64,000 nt of DNA from Endocalyx cinctus (Eukaryota > Ascomycota > Sordariomycetes > Amphisphaeriales > Apiosporaceae): contig BCKC01000003.1 of assembly GCA_001600455.1 (NCBI GenBank), forward strand, positions 4,510,754 through 4,574,753, given 5' to 3'. Within the stretch, counting starts at the first letter, position 1. Each line of letters starts with the position of its first letter. The translations under genes and the position numbers were made by a program. The notes beneath the pieces were generated by a model. It was not told the DNA's origin and did not search any database. It saw only the letters and a list, made by a program, of their open reading frames with translations. Below, piece by piece: positions 58,499 to 64,000 of the stretch.

Positions 58499-59332
58499 TC
58501 AGAATAGACTCTTCTCGGACAAGTGATGATTTATTTGGCCATTGAAGAACGGAGCCAGATGCGGATAGTCGAGCGCAAAGTCGTGTATCTCGTATATATT
58601 GTATCCCAATCGCTTGTACCACTGCAGAGAAGGAAAGGGGGTTAGTCCTTATGAGATTCGAGTTAAGAAGATAATGATGTGGAAGCATGGCCTTTGATCG
58701 CAATAGGGGGGAGTTGCAAGTCGTAGACTGCCCTTGCTAGTGCGAGAAGCATTCATTCAGAAAAAATCACTCACGGATTGGAGACGCTTCTTGGACTCGT
58801 TAATGATGGTCGTCGGAAGCAGAAAGCCAACTTGCATCATGGTCACGCCTCGCTTGCGGCTCTCGTCTTCGGCGAATTCCACCAGCTTCCGCCCTAGGCC
58901 GGTGCCGCGGTGCGAAAACGCCACAGCTAGCAAACCGAACTCGGCACGTGCCGGACCTATCGGCTTCATGGTGATAGACCCTATCGGTTTTCTGTCTTGC
59001 CAGGGCACGGAGGGCGGGGAAGTGGCAATGGCCAGACGACCGTCGCGGATTAGCTCGATGATGCTCTCCACGTTGATACGCAGGTGCCCCTCCTTGAATA
59101 TCCCTTTCTCGGCCTCAAGGTAGACCTCGTTTATGAGGTCAACGAGCGTGGTGATGAAGGTCTCGTCATCCACTATAGAAAGAGGCGGGAACTCGATCGT
59201 CACGTCGTTATTCGTTGACCTTGGTACCAATGCCTCGAGAGGTTTTTGTTCCGTCGGCTCTGGCGTCTGCGTAGACGCCGGGACCGTCGTCTCGGAGATG
59301 ATATCGCCGATATTATTCATCGTTCGTTCCAT
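58499..59332 (-). CDS. GNAT-family N-acetyltransferase
   Basis: Exon 1 59332-58775 and exon 2 58621-58499 give 226 residues. The acetyl-CoA binding motif A is FGLLAVAFSHRGTGLGRKLV followed by EFAEDESRKRG. The final beta-hairpin (WYKRLGYNIYEIHD) is encoded by exon 2; without it the fold is incomplete. The first 45 residues are a Pro/Thr-rich, low-complexity N-terminus. Substrate is unknown. The gene lies tail to tail with the YwbE-like gene, 216 bp apart. The start ATG 59332 is the only in-frame ATG upstream of the domain. Confidence 0.85.
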
Positions 59333-60079
59333 TTCCGAGGGTGCGCACTTGTTACTATTTAAAAGTGGACAGAAAGAGCTAAAAGCAAAAGATCGTCTGT
59401 GCTTAAAGAGAAAAATGAAGAATTCGCACCTTATGAGGACAATGGATAATACCAAAATCTTTGGTGTTTCAGCCTATAAATAATCAACATCATTGGAAAA
59501 AAAATAACCCCTCCGGAAGTTGGGAGGAAAACAGAGAAACCGATTTAGGAGGTTGTATCGACACGATGGATAGGCTAAGGTTAGCAAATTGAGTCACTCC
59601 TGATCGGGAGCTTCCGATATACCTGGACCGGCCCGGATGTGATGCTAGGAATATCCAAAAATTAATTTCCGTCAGGGTCTGGTGCCGCAATTACGATTTC
59701 CTTGTTGGCCCATCGGAAGGGTCCTTATGTTCAATAGGCCTAGATCGGAGAAGTCAAGGGGGAAGTGAATTGACTAATATTCGGGTAAGCACTAAGACCC
59801 CTTCCACTTATGTCGTCGTAGGGCGCAATTGTCACAAAACGACACATGTCATGTCATCATGTCAATATCTTGTCAAAACCGATGTCATTTTCAATTTGAT
59901 CCTTGTACAGTGTACAATTTTGTGCAAAGAATATGCATTTTTCATTATCATTATAGTACGGCATGAATCTTTTATTACTATTATTCCTTTTCGTTCCAGG
60001 TTTCCTTTACTAAATGTAAACCTCAAGAACTCGCCGTCGTTATAGGCCAACCACTCCACACCAAATCCAAATAAGGTGA
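59333..60079. other. Intergenic region
   Basis: It holds the GNAT gene promoter and the GPI-protein 3' end. Several short ATGTC repeats occur near 59842-59865. No gene recognised. Confidence 0.5.
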
Positions 60080-60854
60080 TTAGAGGGCGGCGACCATCAA
60101 ACCGGCGGCCGCCGCAGCGGCCATGACGAAGCCGGTCTCGCGCGGGGCGCCGTTGGCGGTGACCATGGTGCCGGAAGTGGCGCCGGCCTTGCCCGTCGTG
60201 GTGGCGGTGGAGTCCATGCCGTCCATGGTCATGCTGGCGTCGGAGCCGGACGAGGACATCATGCCGTCGGAACCCATGGCCGAACTCATGGCCGAACTCA
60301 TGGCGGAACTCATGGCGGAACTCATGGCCGAATCCGTCGCGGTAGGCATAGCGGTCGCGGATGCGGGGCTGTCGCCGCTGCCGCCGACTACGGTGCTGCA
60401 CATGGGAGCGTCGCCGGCGTATGAGGAGAGTTCGGTGCACTGAGATGAGAACGAGAGTTAATTAGCATCCGGGATGAAAGAAGCAAAGAGGTAAATCAGG
60501 ATGAGAATGCGCTTTTTTTTTTAAACTACTTACGGACGCGAGGGCGCTGTTGAGGGCGGCGCTGTTGGATGTGTACCAGGCTAAGATGGCGGAACTGTAC
60601 GACGTGTACTCGGAAGCGATCTCGCCGGTGAAAGACGGGGTCTCGCACGGGTCGGAGGGTAAGGTAGCGCTCAACAGAGCGGGAGGCGGGGTGGGTAGGC
60701 TGGAGTAGAGGGGCATGACCTCCGTGATAGCGCTCTGGCAGCTGGCGTCGAGCTCCTGGCGCTCTTCGAGAAAGTCGCGCTTAGCTACGGCGGGAAGGTT
60801 CTGAGCCGAAGCCACGGCGGCGGTGGCGGCTACGAGGAAGAGCTTGGTGTACAT
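60080..60854 (-). CDS. GPI-anchored cell-surface protein with serine-rich repeats
   Basis: Exon 1 60854-60534 and exon 2 60439-60080 give 226 residues. A signal peptide (MYTKLFLVAATAAVASA) is followed by KR and a compact region with four cysteines, typical of small secreted fungal proteins. The C-terminal half is Ser/Met-rich, including four copies of a 12-bp unit (60281-60328) encoding AMSS. The very C-terminus is hydrophobic (GFVMAAAAAAGLMVAAL) after an Asn-Gly rich stretch, matching a GPI-attachment signal. It is likely a cell-wall or plasma-membrane surface protein of unknown function. A GA microsatellite lies in the 5' leader. Confidence 0.87.
60281..60328. repeat. Four 12-bp coding repeats (AMSS units)
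   Basis: Unit cgaactcatggc twice and ggaactcatggc twice, in the frame of the GPI-anchored protein, so expansion or contraction keeps the frame. Confidence 0.9.
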
Positions 60855-60968
60855 GATGAAGGTTTATGAGAAGGAAGGATGTTTGAAGACGATTATTGTA
60901 TTAAAAAGTTATATATGGGAGAGTGTTAAAACTTTTACAAGAGGACTTGATGTGATGAGTGAGAAGAA

Positions 60969-60993
60969 AGAGAGAGAGAGAGAGAGAGAGAGA
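60969..60993. repeat. (GA)n microsatellite
   Basis: About 12 GA units, in the 5' region of the GPI-anchored protein gene. Confidence 0.85.
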
Positions 60994-61291
60994 TGCTGAA
61001 GGGCGAAGTTTCGTTGAGATGAAAGAGGGAACGAAGCAAGGCATTTTATCTCTGAAAGAGAATGAAACCAACACTTTTTAGCCTGGCGATCCGATGTACC
61101 GCCAAGAAAGAAAAGAAACAAGTCGCGACGCCATAGGAAATGAAAATCGATGCTACACAATACAAAGTCTAATTCTTGTTGTTTTCCTGATTCATCTGGT
61201 ATGGATGATAATCTTGAAAATAATTCAACCACGTTCTTCGGTTTCGATCTACGATGAGAAGAGGTTTAGTAGATCGAGTTAATAAATGATA

Positions 61292-61397
61292 GTGTGTGCT
61301 TAGCGGTTAACTACTAATTTCAGCCCTGAAAGTTAAGCAATTTACTTCACTGTTAGTTCGGTATGGGGTAATTAGAGACGGTGGTTAAGCATACGCT
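61292..61397 (+). ncRNA. 5S-rRNA-like element, possibly degenerate
   Basis: The ends (61292-61304 and 61385-61397) can form a 13-bp helix with three G-U pairs. Inside is a stretch resembling the conserved core of 5S rRNA: AAAGTTAAGCAA, then TGTTAGTTCGGTATGGGG, then AGAGACGGTGG, compared with the family's GAAGTTAAGCA, GGTTAGTACTTGGATGGG and AGACCGCC. At 106 nt it is shorter than a normal 118-121-nt 5S gene and the helix is longer, so it may be a pseudogene, a 5S-derived repeat or a chance match. I cannot run a covariance model. Confidence 0.35.
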
Positions 61398-62114
61398 AAA
61401 GAATATCACTAACCGTAGATCTTTAGTGACTCATAGCTAATTTTTAGGTACTATACCGTACTGAAGTTAGTTGGTGTATTAGGGATTATCACTATTAAAC
61501 TAAACAAAGACTTGACAGTTCAAATTGTTGAGGCTGAGAATTTGGGAGTCTAATTAACGGTTACTTCAGCAAAATTCCGTGACAACTGAAACATAAACAA
61601 ACAGACTTGGGTCATGACTAAATATGATAACTTCGTTTTCTATAAGCCATGAGCGACAATCGTTTACCATGTGTTTGGTATCTGAAGATGAATTCGGGGA
61701 ATAGGGGTGGGTTGGGTGTCATGTTCCTTAGTCTTTTCAACTGCACTCATAAGACTAAGTGTATAAAACCCGCAAACCCCCTTTTTCTTTCACGATACTG
61801 TACAGTATTCGCTTTTAAGAAATAAGGTTTGATAAACTAGTTTTCTTCTGCCCAGAGATTTAAGTATTTAGTTGCTTCAGATGTGATAGATAGACTTGAT
61901 GCTATTCACGAGTAAAGATGATCCGATTGGTTGGTCGCTATGGGATTCATTACCGTACCCCTGAATAGTTGTACTCTAGCAGTCTGGACGTCCAGATCTG
62001 CTGGGTGGATTCATTCCGATCATCACCATCATAGTTTCTAGGCTACTCATATGTCATTTCTACAAGCTATACGGAGTACAGTACAGTCATATAGAGACAC
62101 GAGTATCTTTGCTC

Positions 62115-62133
62115 AAAAAAAAAAAAAAAAAAA
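62115..62133. repeat. Poly-A tract (19 nt)
   Basis: Uninterrupted A run in AT-rich DNA. Confidence 0.9.
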
Positions 62134-63145
62134 CCCATTTTAAATGATATTACATTGTTACGAGTAAAATATGTTCGTTCTAAACAGAGAGTAAAAAATG
62201 CTGTAACCTAGAAGAAGAATAATCATCATCACAACAAGTAATTATCCTAGAGTGAACGAGATACCAACTAAGGCATTTCAAGTCATGTCATACCAAGTCG
62301 ACTTTAGCCCAGATCGGCAGCTCGGTAGAATATGTGTTATGTAAACGAAAAATATCAATCGCAATTCTGCTCAAAGGAATGACTACTCCGCGAGTCATTT
62401 ATTTTATTCGTTCATTTAAACAAAAGAAGAAGAAAAAAGCGCCTCTCTTTTACGCCACGAAAGTATCATTTGATAATTTTTTTTTTCTTCCCTTTTCTTT
62501 TTTCAGCTGGGTAAAAGTTGCACGATGAGCTGAAGATCAAACCGGTAAAGGGTCAAAACGCATGAGGCTGACCAGAAAACATGAGACGAACATTTATGCC
62601 TATTTGGCATTTCGTTGCTTTTTTACCCCATCGGCTTTAAGCAGGATCGGTTCGGACCCGGATCGTCGCTTTCAGAATCATGTTAAATCAGACGAAGTTC
62701 GGTTGAAAAGGTTTGATCCAATAAACCGTTCTACCGTCTGACCAGTCAACGGTTGAAATACGTGACAAAATCCACCTCTATCCCGTCGTCTGGTTTGTTA
62801 TTCAATTATCCCGGCGCACATATGATAAGATTTTAAATAACGTTAGATGATAAGTATATTTTGAAACCTCTCCATTAATGGTGAATCAGCGTAGTCAATA
62901 AATAATACATTTAATCATGGCCACTTCAATGCGGGCGTGGTATATAGTTAGTGTATATCTCCCTCCCTTTCCCCCCTTCCAATAATGAGTCCCAGACGAC
63001 CTTCGAATCAATGTCATACCATCATTCATTTCGTTTCGTTCTCATGTCATGAGTTTATCCCATACTAAGCAATTATGTCCGTCTCTCGCACGATACCTCT
63101 CTCGTGCGTTTCCCTACAAATCATGTCATCATCAAATTACGATCC

Positions 63146-64000
63146 TTAATCCGCGTCGAAAAAACTCGTCCCCTCCTTCTTGAGGCTCTCGAGATCCACC
63201 AAACCCATCACCCTACCGTCCCACCTCCTCACGTTCTCGTCCCAGAACCACCACCCGACCGCGACCGCGGCGGCGACCCACAGCTGGGTGACGCCCAACC
63301 CCAAGACGACGTCCCTGAGACCGCGCAACGCGGCCTCGACGGCGCGCGGCGTCCCGAGGACGAAAACGCCCGCGCCCAGGTTCCGCAGGCACGCGAGCCC
63401 GCCGTGCATGTCGACCGTGTTCCGCAGCCCGACCCCGAGGTTGACCGACGTGAACGCCGTCGACCGCCGGATCACCGGCCCCGCCGTCGCGTCCAGGACG
63501 ACCGATCCCGCCGCTAGGAGTCCTAAAAGGAAGGACGCGACCGGTAGGCTGAGGGCGGTGCGCTGAAATACCCCGGCGGGTCCGCCGTCCGGGGGCGGGG
63601 GAGGCGCGGCGACGGCGGCAGAAACGTCTAGAGCGGCTGGACCACCCGCCGGTGGCGCCGGCGGTGTCCCCCCTCGCATCGCGAGCGCGAACCCGTCGAG
63701 GTACAGCCCGAAACCGAGCACGCCCACGGTCGCGAAGGCGGACCCGACGACCAGCGCGGTGATGTGCAGGGAAGGCCTGAACCGCTTTTCCGAAAAAGGG
63801 AGGGCCATCCCCAACGCGACCGGCGTCGCGAGGAGGAACGGGCCGATCAGCAGGAGCCCTACGGCCGTGGGGTTGAGGGCTAAGGGCGGGTTCGAGAAGA
63901 TGGCGGCGAGGGAGCTGGCGAGGCCCCAGAGCCCCGCGTGCGGCAGCAGCGTGACGGCGAAGACGAGCAAGGTCGAGGGCGCGATGGTGGCGCGGGGGGC
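63146..64000 (-). CDS. Multi-pass membrane transporter, MFS-like (5' end beyond the window)
   Basis: The open frame continues past the right edge, so only the C-terminal 284 residues are seen. They contain about six hydrophobic helices (LNPTAVGLLLIGPFLLATPV, ALVVGSAFATVGVLGFGLYL, SLPVASFLLGLLAAGSVVL, and VLGLGVTQLWVAAAVAVGWW), joined by a Pro/Ala-rich cytoplasmic loop (GGTPPAPPAGGPAALDVSAA) and ending in a charged tail (LKKEGTSFFDAD). The layout suits the second half of an MFS carrier, but no signature motif is in view. GC content is very high. No introns are visible in this part. Confidence 0.6.
   Translation of the reverse strand, partial: APRATIAPSTLLVFAVTLLPHAGLWGLASSLAAIFSNPPLALNPTAVGLLLIGPFLLATPVALGMALPFSEKRFRPSLHITALVVGSAFATVGVLGFGLYLDGFALAMRGGTPPAPPAGGPAALDVSAAVAAPPPPPDGGPAGVFQRTALSLPVASFLLGLLAAGSVVLDATAGPVIRRSTAFTSVNLGVGLRNTVDMHGGLACLRNLGAGVFVLGTPRAVEAALRGLRDVVLGLGVTQLWVAAAVAVGWWFWDENVRRWDGRVMGLVDLESLKKEGTSFFDAD

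Larger units (their letters stand above)
60855..63145. other. Intergenic region, AT-rich
   Basis: It includes a GA repeat (60969-60993), the 5S-like element (61292-61397), an A tract (62115-62133), and the 3' region of the right-hand transporter. No coding sequence recognised. Confidence 0.45.

Noticed and set aside
1..64000. CRISPR arrays, prophage, bacterial operons
   Set aside because: No regularly spaced repeats and no prokaryotic gene clusters; the genes have spliceosomal introns and fungal families.

Overview
The window looks like nuclear DNA of a filamentous ascomycete (Pezizomycotina, plausibly Sordariomycetes; the rank is inference). The reasons are short spliceosomal introns with GT-AG ends and CTAAC-type branch sites, well-separated monocistronic genes, secreted plant-cell-wall enzymes including a fungal CBM1, a Zn2Cys6 regulator, and house-keeping genes of fungal type. 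I see no bacterial operons, no CRISPR array, no intact transposon and no convincing tRNA. Many genes are visible only after joining exons, so exon coordinates are given in each entry.

Layout. 1-12.5 kb: a truncated DHH-like gene, a GH127 beta-L-arabinofuranosidase, a CBM1-bearing secreted protein, a D-2-hydroxyacid dehydrogenase, an MFS transporter and a GH43 enzyme. 14.6-26 kb: ALG9 mannosyltransferase, NAF1 (H/ACA snoRNP assembly), a 4.4-kb gene-poor stretch, and a single-pass membrane SH3 protein. 27.9-34.5 kb: a tannase/feruloyl-esterase, an eight-exon Zn2Cys6 transcription factor and a GH28 exo-polygalacturonase. 35.6-47 kb: a peroxisomal (-SKL) enoyl-CoA hydratase, an RBM25-type RRM/PWI splicing factor, mitoribosomal bS21m and a very large, divergent C-terminal-motor kinesin. 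48.9-64 kb: an HSL-type alpha/beta hydrolase, a 5.8-kb gene-poor stretch, an LCMT-family methyltransferase, a YwbE-like/zinc-finger protein, a GNAT acetyltransferase, a GPI-anchored serine-rich protein, a 5S-rRNA-like element, and a truncated multi-pass membrane transporter at the right edge.

How the genes fit together. Two groups concern plant cell walls: arabinose-releasing enzymes plus a cellulose-binding protein on the left, and a pectin/ester-degrading trio around its own zinc-cluster regulator in the middle. The regulator lies between, and may control, the tannase-family esterase and the exo-polygalacturonase; that is inference from position. The other genes are unlinked house-keeping functions (N-glycosylation, snoRNP assembly, splicing, mitochondrial translation, beta-oxidation).

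The less ordinary items are a DHH-family protein whose metal-binding motifs are replaced, a kinesin-14 with tandemly duplicated coiled coil and an altered microtubule-binding loop, a bacterial-type YwbE domain joined to a C-terminal zinc finger, an uncharacterised C-terminal domain behind a CBM1, and a possible structured 5S-like RNA locus. None has been tested by database search.
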